Assembly: GCF_010672455.1 (NCBI RefSeq)
Contig: NZ_JAAHGO010000012.1
Coordinates: forward strand, 610,940-674,939
Origin: Okeania sp. SIO2C9
GTDB taxonomy: Bacteria > Cyanobacteriota > Cyanobacteriia > Cyanobacteriales > Microcoleaceae
Length of the DNA stretch: 64,000 bases
Reading direction: 5' to 3'
The notes below the pieces were generated by a model. It worked only from the letters and a program-made list of their open reading frames with translations, made no database searches and was not told where the DNA came from. Within the stretch, counting starts at the first letter, position 1. Each line of letters begins with the position of its first letter. Both the position numbers and the translations under genes were made by a program. Shown here piece by piece: positions 25,763-35,960 of the stretch.

Positions 25763-26101
25763 TAAGTCCCCCACGCTTATTTGAAAAATTAGTGGTGCGT
25801 GTTAATGGGGGTTTGTAGACGCGGAGCTGCTTCTCTTGAGTATCCCCCATTGTAGAACCCATTTGGGTTCTATGATTGGGAGTGTGGGAAATGTGGGAAG
25901 TGTGGGGAGTGTGGGGAGTGTGGGAGATGGGGAGATGGGGAGATGGGGAGATGGGGGCATTTTTCTATTTTATTTCTCAACCCCCTGACTCCTGACTCCT
26001 GACTCCTCTGGCAAAAACCCTCACCTTTGCGGAGGTACCAAATGGTTTCTATACACGCAACTAGAAGCTGATAGCTGACCGCTGAGGTGCTGACTGCTAT
26101 T

Positions 26102-27637
26102 TCAACTCTTTTTCAAACATCGGATTGCTTCCAACAAACCTCTGGCTTTATTAATACTTTCCTCGTACTCTGTTTCCGGCACAGAATCAGCAACTAAACC
26201 AGCTCCCGCTTGCACAGTTACCGTGTGTTTACCATTATTTTTCGGCCGAACAACCATAGTTCTAATCGTAATCGCACTATTCAACTGACCCTCAAAATCA
26301 TAATGTCCATAAACCCCAGAATAAGCACCCCGACGACAAGGTTCTAATTCATTAATAATTTCCATCGCCCGAATTTTCGGCGCACCGCTAACAGTACCCG
26401 CAGGAAAACAAGCTTTCAATAAATCCCAAGCAGTTTTATCATCTGCCAACTCTCCCACCACATTACTAACAATGTGCATCACATGAGAATAACGTTCAAT
26501 TATCATTAACTCATCAACTTTTACCGTTCCCACTCGGCAAACACGCCCCAAATCATTCCGACCTAGATCGACTAACATAATATGTTCTGCTCTTTCTTTC
26601 GGGTCTTGCAACAATTCCTCAGCTAAAGCATTATCTTCTGCATAAGTTTTACCACGGGGACGAGTTCCGGCAATTGGTCTCACCGTAGCAAGACGTTTGC
26701 CATCAGGGGTATTTTCTGCTTTCACCATAACTTCCGGACTCGAACCAATAATTTGCCAATCACCAAAATTAAAATAAGCCATGTAGGGAGAAGGGTTAAT
26801 TAATCTTAGAGAACGATAAAGAGCAAATGGCTCCCCTGTATATTCCGTTGAAAGTTGTTGCGAAATAACTACCTGAAAAATATCTCCTGCTTTAATGTAG
26901 TCTTTAGCTTTTTCAACGTTGGCACAAAATTGTTCGCGGGGTGTATTACTACTATAGATGTCTCCAACTTCTCGATTTTTTCCACCAGGTGGCTGCCATT
27001 CTAATAAAGTATCTTGTTGTGATAGAGGAGATTGTAATTTATCTACTAACTGAGAAACACGATCGCACGCTTGTTGATAAGCTGCCTCTAAATTTATTTC
27101 TGGAGAGCGGAGGTCTGCATAGGCGATCGCCCAAATCTTCCGTTTTACCTGGTCAAAAACCAAAAGATTATCAACCTGCATCCATAAACCATCAGGCAAA
27201 TCATTTTCAGGAGATGGGTAAACAGGTACACGAGGTTCGATCCACCGAATCAACTCATAACCCCAAAAACCAAATAAGCCACCAATATCAGGTGGTAGTT
27301 GAGGTAGTTTGACAGGTTGATAGTTTCGCAGACAGTTATCTAGAGTATCAAATGGGTCGCCTTCAAAAATTTTAACTGTGCCATCCCGGTAAGTTTGGGT
27401 AGTGCGATCGCCTCTTGCTTCCAATGTCCACAATGGATCACAGCCAAGAAAACTATACCGTCCGATTTTCTCCCCACCTTCAACTGACTCTAGTAAAAAA
27501 CTGTATGGTTGACCAGCGCAGACACGATACCAAGCAGAAACAGGAGTATCGAGGTCTGCTACCAATTCTTGGTAGACAGGAACAAAGTTACCTTGTTTTG
27601 CTAGTTGGGAAAATTGGGAGAAGTCTGGAAATATCAT
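26102..27637 (-). CDS. trpE: Anthranilate synthase component I
   Basis: A 511-residue chorismate-utilising enzyme that forms anthranilate from chorismate with ammonia supplied by TrpG, the first committed step of tryptophan synthesis. The N-terminal domain contains FLLESVEGG near residue 47, the LLES motif of tryptophan feedback inhibition. The catalytic domain shows the conserved blocks [75 protein letters not shown] and [14 protein letters not shown]. Length is normal. It is on the same strand as psaD; the two are neighbours in some other cyanobacteria (Synechocystis slr0737/slr0738, from memory). Here an oppositely oriented gene and a repeat lie between them. The upstream HIP1-rich codons look native. 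Confidence 0.95.
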   Translation of the reverse strand: MIFPDFSQFSQLAKQGNFVPVYQELVADLDTPVSAWYRVCAGQPYSFLLESVEGGEKIGRYSFLGCDPLWTLEARGDRTTQTYRDGTVKIFEGDPFDTLDNCLRNYQPVKLPQLPPDIGGLFGFWGYELIRWIEPRVPVYPSPENDLPDGLWMQVDNLLVFDQVKRKIWAIAYADLRSPEINLEAAYQQACDRVSQLVDKLQSPLSQQDTLLEWQPPGGKNREVGDIYSSNTPREQFCANVEKAKDYIKAGDIFQVVISQQLSTEYTGEPFALYRSLRLINPSPYMAYFNFGDWQIIGSSPEVMVKAENTPDGKRLATVRPIAGTRPRGKTYAEDNALAEELLQDPKERAEHIMLVDLGRNDLGRVCRVGTVKVDELMIIERYSHVMHIVSNVVGELADDKTAWDLLKACFPAGTVSGAPKIRAMEIINELEPCRRGAYSGVYGHYDFEGQLNSAITIRTMVVRPKNNGKHTVTVQAGAGLVADSVPETEYEESINKARGLLEAIRCLKKS

Positions 27638-28043
27638 AAATTTTGAGGTTTTAGATTTGAGATTCAGTAACCAATACCTTCTGGGAGGAATTTATTTGGT
27701 AGCTTCAGTCATTTTATTGGCATAGTTATCATCATCTCCATTAAGCATAGAATGGCTATTTTGTCAATTTTTTAATTGATGACCAAAAAATAAGGTCTCG
27801 CCCTTTCAAGGGGATGAAAAAAAATCAAGTTCAATATTTCAATTCACTTTACTTCAGGTACAGAGAGGTACTGATAACTGAAATGACCCACCCAATATCA
27901 CAACAAAGATACTCTTGATTATGTTGTTATTTTCTTTCATTAAATTGTGCAATTCTCAATATTAAGGTATGCTGACTGATTAAGCGTCTGTAGCTACAGG
28001 AGATGGTGAGAGCATTAATAATGTTGATACTGATCCTAGTGAA

Positions 28044-28112
28044 GGATGGCGGAAATAACCGACCAGTTACAAAATCCTAAAACAATTACAAATCAATACT
28101 TTAAACGTCTTT
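28044..28112 (+). repeat. ~70 bp segment shared with 3041-3110
   Basis: GGATGGCGGAAATAACCGAC and the following AACAATTACAAATCAATACTTT match the region upstream of the M48 protease gene. Here it ends 22 bp before the ATG of the NTF2-like gene, so it probably contains that gene's 5' leader or promoter. Confidence 0.7.
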
Positions 28113-28133
28113 GAAAAATATCAGGAGTGAAAA

Positions 28134-28538
28134 ATGGCGATGGCCCTTGAGGTAGTGAAAAAGGTTTATAAGTGTTTTACAAGAGGCGATCTTGATGGGT
28201 TTGTGAAACTTTGCTCAGAAGATATTGAGTGGGTTGTCAACGGACCATCGACATTAGAGAAGTGCCAAGCGTTTCATGGCATCAGTGGTGTGCGTAAATT
28301 CTTGGATATACTCGCAGACAGTTGGGAGTTTAATTCTTTTGAACCACGGAGCTTTTTTGAGGATGATGTGACAGTCGTTGTGCTTGGCGAGGAAACAGGT
28401 GTATGTAAAGCTTCAGGTGAGCCATTCCAAAATCGATGGGCCCATGTATTCAAAGTGGAAAACGAGCACATTGTCAGCTTTCAAGAATTTCTTTGTCACT
28501 GGACGGCTGAACAAAAACCACCTGCGATGAACTGGTAG
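28134..28538 (+). CDS. NTF2-like / SnoaL-like protein
   Basis: A 134-residue single-domain protein of the NTF2-like superfamily: helix 1 ALEVVKKVYKCFTRGDLDGFVKLCSEDIEWVV, then GVRKFLDILADSWEF and a beta-sheet region ending HVFKVENEHIVSFQEF and CHWTAE. These cone-shaped domains bind small hydrophobic ligands or catalyse aldol/dehydration steps; no active-site pattern allows a more specific call. Start at 28134 (MAMALEVV); the second Met at residue 3 is equally possible. It is oriented opposite to trpE and psaD, and is flanked by dispersed repeats on both sides, which suggests that it was inserted between them. Confidence 0.82.
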   Translation: MAMALEVVKKVYKCFTRGDLDGFVKLCSEDIEWVVNGPSTLEKCQAFHGISGVRKFLDILADSWEFNSFEPRSFFEDDVTVVVLGEETGVCKASGEPFQNRWAHVFKVENEHIVSFQEFLCHWTAEQKPPAMNW

Positions 28539-28541
28539 AAA

Positions 28542-28718
28542 TTAACGAAGTCAGAAGTCAGAAGTCAGAAGCGGTGCGACCCCGCGGGGTGCGACAGACG
28601 TATCTGGTAGCGCACCAAGAGAGTCAGAAGTTATTTTTGTAACGGGAATTTGAGCTTCGCTCCAAAAATATTACGCCTTAAAAGGCGGGGTTGCGCGACC
28701 CACATTATTTTGATAAAC
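28542..28718 (-). repeat. CGCCTTTTAAGGCG-type dispersed element (reverse copy)
   Basis: Starts TTAACGAAGTCAGAAGTCAG two bases after the NTF2-like stop and ends ACCCACATTATTTTGATAAA. It carries the GC-rich insert GCGGTGCGACCCCGCGGGG. Same family as 2427-2643 in reverse. Confidence 0.75.
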
Positions 28719-28957
28719 AGCTATAGGTTTTTACATCAAGAAGGTATAAATTCTTAGTCAGCAAGTGTTCTAGCTATTTTTAGGCTATCGACCTAATTCC
28801 TTTGTCTAGACTTACTTTGACGCATTTTTTCTACCTGAAAATGTCTAAGTACCACTAAATTACTTAATCCTTGAAGTATTTAGAATTATTTTTGGTAGTT
28901 GGTATAATAAAATCTACAATTTATATAATTTTTTTCTTCCTTCTTCACTTCATCAAA

Positions 28958-29004
28958 TTAACACCTCAGCCTCAGATAAAATATCTGAAAGCCGAGGTGT
29001 TAAT
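28958..29004 (-). terminator. Strong hairpin downstream of psaD
   Basis: AACACCTCAGCCTCAGATA pairs with TATCTGAAAGCCGAGGTGTT around an AAA loop, giving a ~19 bp stem about 100 bp after the psaD stop codon. No long U-tract follows on the minus strand, so it may act as a stability hairpin as well as a terminator. Confidence 0.65.
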
Positions 29005-29101
29005 CATCAAACGATAGAAAATGCAAAAAATATTGCTACTCTTAAAAGCCTATATTATTTACTACTTATTCTATCCCATAAAATAACTGGTAGATCCGAT
29101 C

Positions 29102-29530
29102 CTATGCGTCATAGGGTTTTTTACCAGTAAACTTGAGAGCAGCAGGTTCTGGGTTACTGCCAATGTTGCGGTCGATCTTACCTACATAAGGACGTCCTTC
29201 ATTAACCTTTTCAGGGAAGACTCCATCTTTCGGATGTAGGTACTCGGTGGAACCATCAGGGAAAATCCGATAGATTTTGAAGTCCTCAATTTTGGGCTTA
29301 AATTTAGTCCTTAGTTGAGTGCCGAGGGCCAAGCATTGCTCTTTGCGAGCCAAGTATAGTAGGTTTTCACCTTCATTCATAATAGCTGCACCACCTGTAG
29401 GCATTTCAAATACCTGCTCTTTTGAGCTAGTCCAGGTAATAGCGTACTTTTCTTCAACTTCGGCTTTGGTCAGTAAGCCACCAGTACTGCCACCGAAAAT
29501 AGGAGGTTGACCTGTTAGTTCGTCTGCCAT
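29102..29530 (-). CDS. psaD: Photosystem I reaction centre subunit II
   Basis: A 142-residue extrinsic stromal-side subunit of photosystem I that docks ferredoxin and stabilises PsaC. The whole sequence is of PsaD type: [20 protein letters not shown] at the N-terminus, [68 protein letters not shown] and [13 protein letters not shown]. Length equals the cyanobacterial norm (~140). The ATG at 29530 is unambiguous. It is followed by a strong hairpin at 28958-29004. The ~630 bp upstream region contains no gene and probably the promoter and leader of this highly expressed gene. Confidence 0.97.
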   Translation of the reverse strand: MADELTGQPPIFGGSTGGLLTKAEVEEKYAITWTSSKEQVFEMPTGGAAIMNEGENLLYLARKEQCLALGTQLRTKFKPKIEDFKIYRIFPDGSTEYLHPKDGVFPEKVNEGRPYVGKIDRNIGSNPEPAALKFTGKKPYDA

Positions 29531-30160
29531 AGATTTTTTATATGAACCTTTTTATGGAATCCTATCACCACAGTTACCCAGGTTTAAGAAATTGTAAGGT
29601 TCTGTTACAAAAGGATATTTAGGACTCTGGCCAGACTTTAGGCCATTAATTACTAATTGCCATCGACTAAAGAGAGTTCGGTTATGGTTGAAGTTAAAAA
29701 AAAGAGGGTAATTGCAATAGTCCTCTTGAATTTTACTATGACTTGATTTTAGTCTAGATAAATAATCGAATAATAAAACTATATTGTTAATTACTGTCAA
29801 TAGAGTAACCCTAAATTATTTGTGAGAAATTAGTGACTTTCGACTCCTAGTTAACCTGTTCTCTAAAAGTCTACAATATCTTACAGCTCAAATAAGATTG
29901 CTACATATAGCATTTTTTGAGTATTGTTACTTTTTGCTTTTTTCAGAAGATTTTGACATAACCGAAAGAAAATTGCTATAGATATTTTTTATCGAATAAA
30001 AAACGCAATTTTTTTTTGTTTACTGAAAATACTATAGTAACTAACTTTTGGTTAAAGCCGATCATTACTAATTACTCTTTATTATCTTTATTAGGCATTT
30101 TTAACACTATATAAGGAACAGCTATTTTTCACCTTCATTTATTGAAATATATCGGACTAT
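29531..30160. other. Intergenic region upstream of psaD and the STAS gene
   Basis: AT-rich, divergent promoter region with no recognised repeat family. A minus-strand frame at 29552-29800 (82 codons) lacks any family resemblance and overlaps the expected psaD leader, so it is not called. A small palindrome, GGCCAGACTTTAGGCC, lies near 29630. Confidence 0.5.
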
Positions 30161-30490
30161 ATGAAAGCAATTTTATTTCGCCCTCAAGGCAACTTAGATT
30201 TAAAGAGAAGTTATCAACTTAAGCACATAGTAGACAAACTAATCGACAAAACACGAAATTTATACTGGATAATAGATATGGGATTAGTAAACAAAATTAA
30301 TAATTTTGGATTAACTACTTTAGTTATTGTCCGAAAAATTTCTGAAAAAAGAGGATGTCTATTATATCTGTTTAATATCCAAGATGATATTCAATTGGTT
30401 TTTCAATTAACTGGATTAGACCAAGAATTTCATTTTTTAGAAGACGAATCATTTCTCTATTCATTAAAACCTAAACTACTACTTTGCTAG
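30161..30490 (+). CDS. STAS-domain protein (anti-sigma factor antagonist type)
   Basis: A 109-residue protein with the beta-alpha-beta layout of STAS domains: AILFRPQGNLDLKRSYQLKHIVDKL, then LYWIIDMGLVNKINNFGLTTLVIVRKISEKRGCLLYLFNI and DDIQLVFQLTGLDQEFHFLED. In most antagonists a Ser/Thr that becomes phosphorylated follows the Asp of the DxSxxxxx(S/T) loop. Here the segment reads DMGLVNKINNFGL, with no Ser/Thr at that position, so this may be a non-phosphorylatable variant. It converges on the histidine kinase gene with 9 bp between stops; a shared pathway is possible but unproven. Confidence 0.8.
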   Translation: MKAILFRPQGNLDLKRSYQLKHIVDKLIDKTRNLYWIIDMGLVNKINNFGLTTLVIVRKISEKRGCLLYLFNIQDDIQLVFQLTGLDQEFHFLEDESFLYSLKPKLLLC

Positions 30491-30499
30491 CTGCTAAGT

Positions 30500-32587
30500 T
30501 TATGAATTAGATTCCTTTCTTTTTGTTTGATTTTCCCTCTCCATTTTTTCACTATTACTAACAATTGGAATTGTAAAGTGAAACTGACTACCACGATTTT
30601 TACCCGCTGACTCTGCCCAAATTTTTCCTCCCAAGCGAGTAATAATCTGCCGACAAATGGCTAAACCTAAACCTGTACCACCAACACTGCGCCGTAAAGC
30701 ACCTTCCTCTTGATAAAAACGATCAAATACAGCTTCTAAGCGCTTAGGTTCAATCCCACGACCAGTATCAGAGACTGTCACTTCCAACATATTATCTCCA
30801 TTAGAAGTAGCCCCAATCATTACTGTTCCTTCAGACTGAGTAAACTTACAAGCATTATCCAGGAGTTTTGACAATACCTCTACTAACCATTCTCCATCAG
30901 CTAAAACTAAAGGTAATTCTGTCGATACCTCAGTAGTAATATTCGGTAAATCTCTTTGTAAATGATGGGCACGAATACTACTCAGAGCCAAATCAACACA
31001 TTCTAATAGAGGCAGATATTCTACATTCCACTCAACCGTACCACTTTCTAAATGAGACAATGTTAAGAAATCTTGCACAAGATGACGCATTCTATCTGCA
31101 TCTGCTAATGCAGTTTCCAACATAACTTGACGTAACTCTGCAGGCATATCTGGTTCTTGACTCAAACTTTCAAGGCAAACTTGAATAGTTGATAAAGGTG
31201 TCCGTAGCTCATGGCCAGTAATTGCAATTAAATTACTACGAGTCCGGTCCAGAGCTTCTAATTGTTGATTTAATTCTTCTAAGTGGGCATAAGTTTCCGC
31301 CTGGATCAAAGTTATACCTAATTGAGTAGCGATCGCTTCTACTAAATCTATTTTGTCATCAGACCAGTGATGGGGACATGAACCACAGTGGTGTAACTCC
31401 ACCATACCTAAAAGTCTTCCCTGATAAAGCAAAGGTACCATTAACCAGCTCTTAATTTCCCATTGAGATATTAATGTTTGGAGACAACTTTTGCCTTGAA
31501 TTTTAGAGCCTTGTGGCGCTTCTGTCAAACAATAATTAGGCAGTAAGCTTGTATCTTCTATATAGACTTGCTCTTGAGTTTGAACAACCTTTTGAAATAA
31601 AGGATTATCTTGTAAAGGCCATGCTTGATTAACCACAGATGTAACTGACGAACTTAAATATTCATGTGTAATAGTTGCTGTGACATCTAAAGCTCGACAT
31701 TGATAAATTAAGCATCGGCAAACTAAAAGTGCTTCTCCCAATTCTTGCACTGCTACTTTAATAATCTCATCAGAGTCTAGCGATCGCCTCATGGCATTAG
31801 AAATAATATTAATCAGGCGCTGTTTTTGTTCCTGAACAGCGATCGAGCGATATGCTTTAAGTAACTTATATTGACTTGCCTGTAAATAAGTCACCAAACG
31901 TTGGGCAAAAGGATCGTTAAATTGAGGATTTTGAGTAACTACTTCTGAAGCTTTCTTTTGGTAACGACGATTAGAGCTAGATTTTCTTTTTGCAGATTTT
32001 CTTCCCATCTCTACATCAAGATTGATGCTATAAACTTCTCGTGCTGCTTGTACTTTTTCTTCTAACTGTGGCCTATATCTGAGTATTCTATTCAGTAATA
32101 ATTCAGCAGCTTGGACACATACCTGACGGTCAAAAGTCCAAATACCTTCAAATCGACGTGCCTGATCCATGGCAATCAACTTAGATGTTTCATCACTTTT
32201 ACCAGAATTAAAACGCTCATTACAAATCAAACAACTTGAATACTGTTGACCAAGTACCAGTAAATTCCATTCCTTACTTAGAGTCTCTTTAGTATTAAAA
32301 GCTATTGTTTCGTAATACTCAGAAGAATTTTTAAATGCTGTTTCTGGTGCTGCTAGTACATATACTTGGGATGTTAGGTTAGCAATTCGTCGATAACGAT
32401 GAGCTTCCTGGCGATAAAAACGCTCTTGCTGAAAAGTTGCAATTACCAGAGGTTGATCAGAGCTTGCTAAAACCTGGTCTTCCATTGCATGAGATAGAGC
32501 AGTCAGGGATGACTTAAAGTAAATTTGTGGTCTCAACTGCGGAATCTCTTGCACCAGTTCTGCCAATACGGACTTAGGGATGGTCAT
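30500..32587 (-). CDS. DICT-GAF sensor histidine kinase
   Basis: A 695-residue soluble kinase. Residues ~1-210 form a DICT sensory domain (often paired with GAF and HD/GGDEF outputs in cyanobacteria). Next is a GAF domain (about 240-440: QRLINIISNAMRRSLD..., ... WLMVPLLYQGRLLGMVELH). The HisKA dimerisation domain carries the phospho-acceptor in IAITGHELRTPLSTI (about 456), and the HATPase domain shows N box LLDNACKFTQ, G1 VSDTGRGIEP, F box FDRFYQ and G2 GGTGLGLAI. No transmembrane segment, so it senses a cytoplasmic signal; a light-related role is possible but the GAF lacks a visible bilin-binding cysteine motif. The cognate response regulator is not in this window. Confidence 0.92.
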   Translation of the reverse strand: MTIPKSVLAELVQEIPQLRPQIYFKSSLTALSHAMEDQVLASSDQPLVIATFQQERFYRQEAHRYRRIANLTSQVYVLAAPETAFKNSSEYYETIAFNTKETLSKEWNLLVLGQQYSSCLICNERFNSGKSDETSKLIAMDQARRFEGIWTFDRQVCVQAAELLLNRILRYRPQLEEKVQAAREVYSINLDVEMGRKSAKRKSSSNRRYQKKASEVVTQNPQFNDPFAQRLVTYLQASQYKLLKAYRSIAVQEQKQRLINIISNAMRRSLDSDEIIKVAVQELGEALLVCRCLIYQCRALDVTATITHEYLSSSVTSVVNQAWPLQDNPLFQKVVQTQEQVYIEDTSLLPNYCLTEAPQGSKIQGKSCLQTLISQWEIKSWLMVPLLYQGRLLGMVELHHCGSCPHHWSDDKIDLVEAIATQLGITLIQAETYAHLEELNQQLEALDRTRSNLIAITGHELRTPLSTIQVCLESLSQEPDMPAELRQVMLETALADADRMRHLVQDFLTLSHLESGTVEWNVEYLPLLECVDLALSSIRAHHLQRDLPNITTEVSTELPLVLADGEWLVEVLSKLLDNACKFTQSEGTVMIGATSNGDNMLEVTVSDTGRGIEPKRLEAVFDRFYQEEGALRRSVGGTGLGLAICRQIITRLGGKIWAESAGKNRGSQFHFTIPIVSNSEKMERENQTKRKESNS

Positions 32588-32911
32588 CTGGCGGTTAATC
32601 TTTACCCTACTGCACTACTAATATTAAATATACATTGTTAGTGTGAACACTGCAGAGGCTTTTATTCTTTAGTTTTGTCTGATCCCTGATTTATAATCGG
32701 GTATTTGGTATAAGTAGAAATTATTTTATCTCAAATATTTAGCATTTTAAAGTTATAAAAATAACTTGCTATTATCAGTTTTTTTGAAACAAAGCAATAG
32801 CAAGTTTTTAAGTTTTTATCAATTTTCTGCTACAGCAATTATGAATTTGATTGTACAGAAAATACCTGATAATTAGAGAATTAAGGACTTTAGACTTTTT
32901 ATGTATATCTT
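32588..32911. other. Intergenic stretch upstream of the histidine kinase
   Basis: AT-rich, no open frame of note and no recognised repeat. Probably contains the promoter of the kinase gene. Confidence 0.4.
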
Positions 32912-33080
32912 TTGACATCCTCCCCGACCTAAAGGCACGGGAATTACTACTGAGCCGTAGCTCCTCGGCGGGTTGACGCTTTGCTTCGCATAGCTGCCGC
33001 TAACACAGGGTGCTGCTTCCTTGGCGGTAGTCTAACGCTTCCCTCCACGTCCGCGCACGAGTTTCCGAGTGCCCCCCGGC
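32912..33080 (-). mobile_element. IS200/IS605 right-end relic with GC-rich inserts
   Basis: Begins TTGACATCCTCCCCGACC, followed by TAAAGGCACGGG; read on the minus strand this is a hairpin ending GGGGAGGATGTCAA, the right-end signature of IS605-type elements in cyanobacteria. The remainder (about 32945-33075) is a chain of short GC-rich dispersed inserts (TTTGCTTCGCATAGCTGCCG and others). No transposase or tnpB frame. Confidence 0.5.
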
Positions 33081-33207
33081 AACTAATAACACTATATCAT
33101 ATATTCAATTGACTTAACATAAAAATAAAAAGTCGCCCTACAAGGGCGAGGCTTTAAACCCAATTTTTCGGTAATTTTTACAAATCTTACATTATTTGTT
33201 GTCGTCT

Positions 33208-33525
33208 TTATTTATCCTTCTCCTCTCTAGTTTCACTACTAGATCCAAGCTCAGAATTATAAATAGCATCCAACTGTTGACGAGCTTCTTGTACATTAAC
33301 GGAACGCATCACCAACAAAGGTTCATCAATAAAATTCCCAGATTCATCTAATAGTTCCGGATGTGGAATTCTACGAGACTTAGAATAAGAATCACCAGAA
33401 GACCATTCTCGGTTTGAGGGTAAAGATTGAGACTCAAGGCCCACAGTTAATAGACTACGGATTAAATTACGAACAGCCAAAACGGCAACAGTAGTAAAGG
33501 CTAGGATATAAAGCAAATGTAACAT
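33208..33525 (-). CDS. DUF2973 small membrane protein
   Basis: A 105-residue protein, one N-terminal transmembrane segment (MLHLLYILAFTTVAVLAVRNLIRSL) and a charged tail with PHPELLDESGNFIDEPLLVMRSV, the conserved core of cyanobacterial DUF2973. Start chosen at 33525, with a GGAG ribosome-binding site seven bases before; the ORF could extend 11 residues further but without such a site. It follows the DUF2605 gene on the same strand (260 bp apart), a pairing that recurs across cyanobacteria. Function unknown. Confidence 0.85.
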   Translation of the reverse strand: MLHLLYILAFTTVAVLAVRNLIRSLLTVGLESQSLPSNREWSSGDSYSKSRRIPHPELLDESGNFIDEPLLVMRSVNVQEARQQLDAIYNSELGSSSETREEKDK

Positions 33526-33784
33526 GGTTTTCTCCAGGGCCATATAGGCACTCAGCAAATTTTAAAAAAGTTTAAACAGTTTTTCTTATTTTATATCTAC
33601 TTAACTCTGGATGAGTTTTATCCCCATAAATTATCTGGGTCAGTCATCATCAATTTCCAGAGAAGATAGTGCTTTTAGCGTAAATTAATAGTTATAAATT
33701 CCAAAACTGTTATATTTAAAAGTTAACTAAATTTTATTTTTTAATTTATTGCTTGATACTTAAGTTTGAGCGTAATGAGCAATT

Positions 33785-34102
33785 CTATCTAGATTGTTCT
33801 TTGCGAAATCGCATTGAAACTTGCCAGCATTCCGTTAGTAAGTGATGCCAGGGCATAAGCACTGTAGTTTCTACCCCAACTTGACCTTCAGTTGCATTAA
33901 AAAGAGTTTGTGCTGTACTCACTTCCTGTTGAGCTTGCTTAACTCTGTTAAGTAGGTCGAATTGTTCAGTGCTACTAAGAAAAGGAATTTTTTCTCTCTC
34001 CAATAACTGACGGGAACGCTCAAACCAATACTGAAAATCCTCTAACAAGGGTTTCAGTACTGCTTTAAGTAAATCTGCTTCGGGCAGTCTTGGATTTAGC
34101 AT
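33785..34102 (-). CDS. DUF2605 protein
   Basis: A 105-residue helical protein with LPEADLLKAVLKPLLEDFQYWFERSRQLLE and FLSSTEQFDLLNRVKQAQQEV, the DUF2605 signature restricted to cyanobacteria, and a conserved HHLLTECW near the C-terminus. No signal peptide or membrane segment. Upstream partner of the DUF2973 gene. Function unknown. Confidence 0.85.
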   Translation of the reverse strand: MLNPRLPEADLLKAVLKPLLEDFQYWFERSRQLLEREKIPFLSSTEQFDLLNRVKQAQQEVSTAQTLFNATEGQVGVETTVLMPWHHLLTECWQVSMRFRKEQSR

Positions 34103-34429
34103 TTTTCTAAATTAATTTCTTATTATAGATTTTATCTTAACACTCTTTACACTTTTTAACATTTTACTTAATAAATGTTTTCTCAGGGAGCTTGAGATTT
34201 GAAAACTAAAGGAGTAAGGATTTTAGAGCCAAAGCCAGTCACCTTTGATAATGATCTTTTCCCAAAAATCTGATTAATTTATACAGATTAAAAGTACAAA
34301 AAATGCTATTGCTGACAAAAATTATTGTAAATTTAGTCAATCGCTTTGCGAAATTAATGCACCAAGGGTGTAATTCTGATATTCTTTACGGGCCTTTTAA
34401 AGTGTAAAAGTAACTTATATAGTATCCGG

Positions 34430-34945
34430 ATAATTAGTTATCATATAATTCAGGAGCCAGGAGTCCTAAATTAGGAGTCAGGAGTCAGGAGCCAGGAGTC
34501 ATAAGAAAGGATCAGAGTGGGAGTTATCTGGGGATATTCCGGCATTTTATGTCTGCATTGAATGGAAGTAGAGAGTGTGATCACTGTATAATCGGGTTTT
34601 CTCTCAACGTTGGTTGAAGACCCGCGCTCTCCATCCCCCCTCATATCATGTCCGTTGGTATCGTTTGTGTAAAAGTTAGCGTGGATATCTACAGGAAATT
34701 TAAGTTTTTTCTTGCCTGTTGCCTGTTGCCTGTTGCCTGTTGCCTATTTACTATACAAGACCGATGCTACCGGACATGATATCACCCCCCTTTGAAAGCT
34801 ATTCCTAACTGCTCTGGCAGTTGCTATAAATACTCGATATTGAAGGAATATCCCAAATTTGTGCTCCGTTTCCAGTGTTCCCTCTTGAATTTACACCTAC
34901 CACCTAAGAACTTTAATTATCACTAATGAAGCGAACATGGTATTA
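34430..34945. mobile_element. Degenerate MITE carrying a nested MITE
   Basis: Left arm ATAGTATCCGGATAATTAGT, right arm near 34915-34945 (CTAATGAAGCGAACATGGTATT). Arms are diverged, so boundaries are approximate. The interior has CAGGAGTC arrays and a complete nested element at 34643-34782. Confidence 0.45.
34643..34782. mobile_element. MITE, ATATCATGTCCG family, subtype B
   Basis: Left ATATCATGTCCGTTGG, right GATGCTACCGGACATGATAT. Near-identical to 21665-21799; here the TGTTGCC array has four units instead of three. Confidence 0.88.
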
Positions 34946-35006
34946 GAGCTTTAGCACCTTAAGTACTCATAAACTTAACTAGATTAGATGAAAAAGTAGA
35001 ATATAA

Positions 35007-35780
35007 TTAAAATTGGTCTTTCTTTCCTCGTAAACGGGCAAAAGTTTGTACTGGATCTTGGCTTTTAACCGCTAACTGTAGATTAGGTTGATCCCAACGC
35101 AGAAAAGGATTTGTGCATTTTTCTACACCAATCATTGATGGCACAGTAGCCTCATTCCGACTGCGTGCTGCCTTAACTTCAGCAAAACGAGTTTGTAAGT
35201 CTAAGTTTTGCTCATCAACCGTTATAGCAAACTGCAAATTCTTTAAAGTGTATTCATGGGCACACCATATTCGTGTATTGTCAGGCAAATTACGCAGTTT
35301 ACTCAAAGACTGTACCATCTGAGCTGGTGTTCCTTCAAATAAGCGGCCACAACCACCAGCAAATAAAGTATCACCACAAAATAATTCCCCCGCTTCTCCA
35401 GCAACTACAGGAGGAAAGTAATAAGCAATATGGCCACTTGTATGACCGGGCACAAATAGAACCTCTCCCTGTCGGTCAGAAAATTGGACTTGATCGCCTT
35501 CCTGTAAAAATACCTTTTGTCCAGGAATTCTTCCTCGGTCTTCAACTCCTCCATAGACTGTAAGTTGAGGAAACTTCTGAATTAACTTTTGATTAGCTCC
35601 TACATGGTCTGAATGGTGGTGGGTGTTGAAAATAGCCACTAACTGAGCACCCAATGATTCTAGTTTTTCGGTCACTGGCCTAACTTCTGCTGGATCGACT
35701 ACAGCCGCAATCTTTTGATTTGGGTCATGTAGTAAAAAGATATAGTTGTCTGAAAGTGCTGGCAGTCGATAAATCTTCAT
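35007..35780 (-). CDS. gloB: Hydroxyacylglutathione hydrolase (glyoxalase II)
   Basis: A 257-residue metallo-beta-lactamase-fold enzyme that hydrolyses S-lactoylglutathione to lactate and glutathione in methylglyoxal detoxification. The dinuclear metal motif [11 protein letters not shown] is near residue 53, further ligands lie in [13 protein letters not shown] (about 111), [18 protein letters not shown] (about 134) and [14 protein letters not shown] (about 172). The C-terminal substrate-binding region ([20 protein letters not shown]) is complete. Length is standard. Single gene, native-looking composition. Confidence 0.93.
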   Translation of the reverse strand: MKIYRLPALSDNYIFLLHDPNQKIAAVVDPAEVRPVTEKLESLGAQLVAIFNTHHHSDHVGANQKLIQKFPQLTVYGGVEDRGRIPGQKVFLQEGDQVQFSDRQGEVLFVPGHTSGHIAYYFPPVVAGEAGELFCGDTLFAGGCGRLFEGTPAQMVQSLSKLRNLPDNTRIWCAHEYTLKNLQFAITVDEQNLDLQTRFAEVKAARSRNEATVPSMIGVEKCTNPFLRWDQPNLQLAVKSQDPVQTFARLRGKKDQF

Positions 35781-35960
35781 AGAAACTAAATTAATGCCTT
35801 ATATACAAAATTTTCACTTAGGGATATTATTGCCCTCTTAACTATTAAAATAACTTAGGAATGAGAACAAAGGTAATATTTATTTCTGAGACTACTTTGA
35901 TCGGGTATATTACTGAACATATAATCAATACCAAAATTTATATAGAGGAGATAAAAGATT

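Noticed and set aside
29552-29800. 82-codon minus-strand frame upstream of psaD
   Set aside because: No domain or ribosome-binding site; lies in the probable psaD leader.
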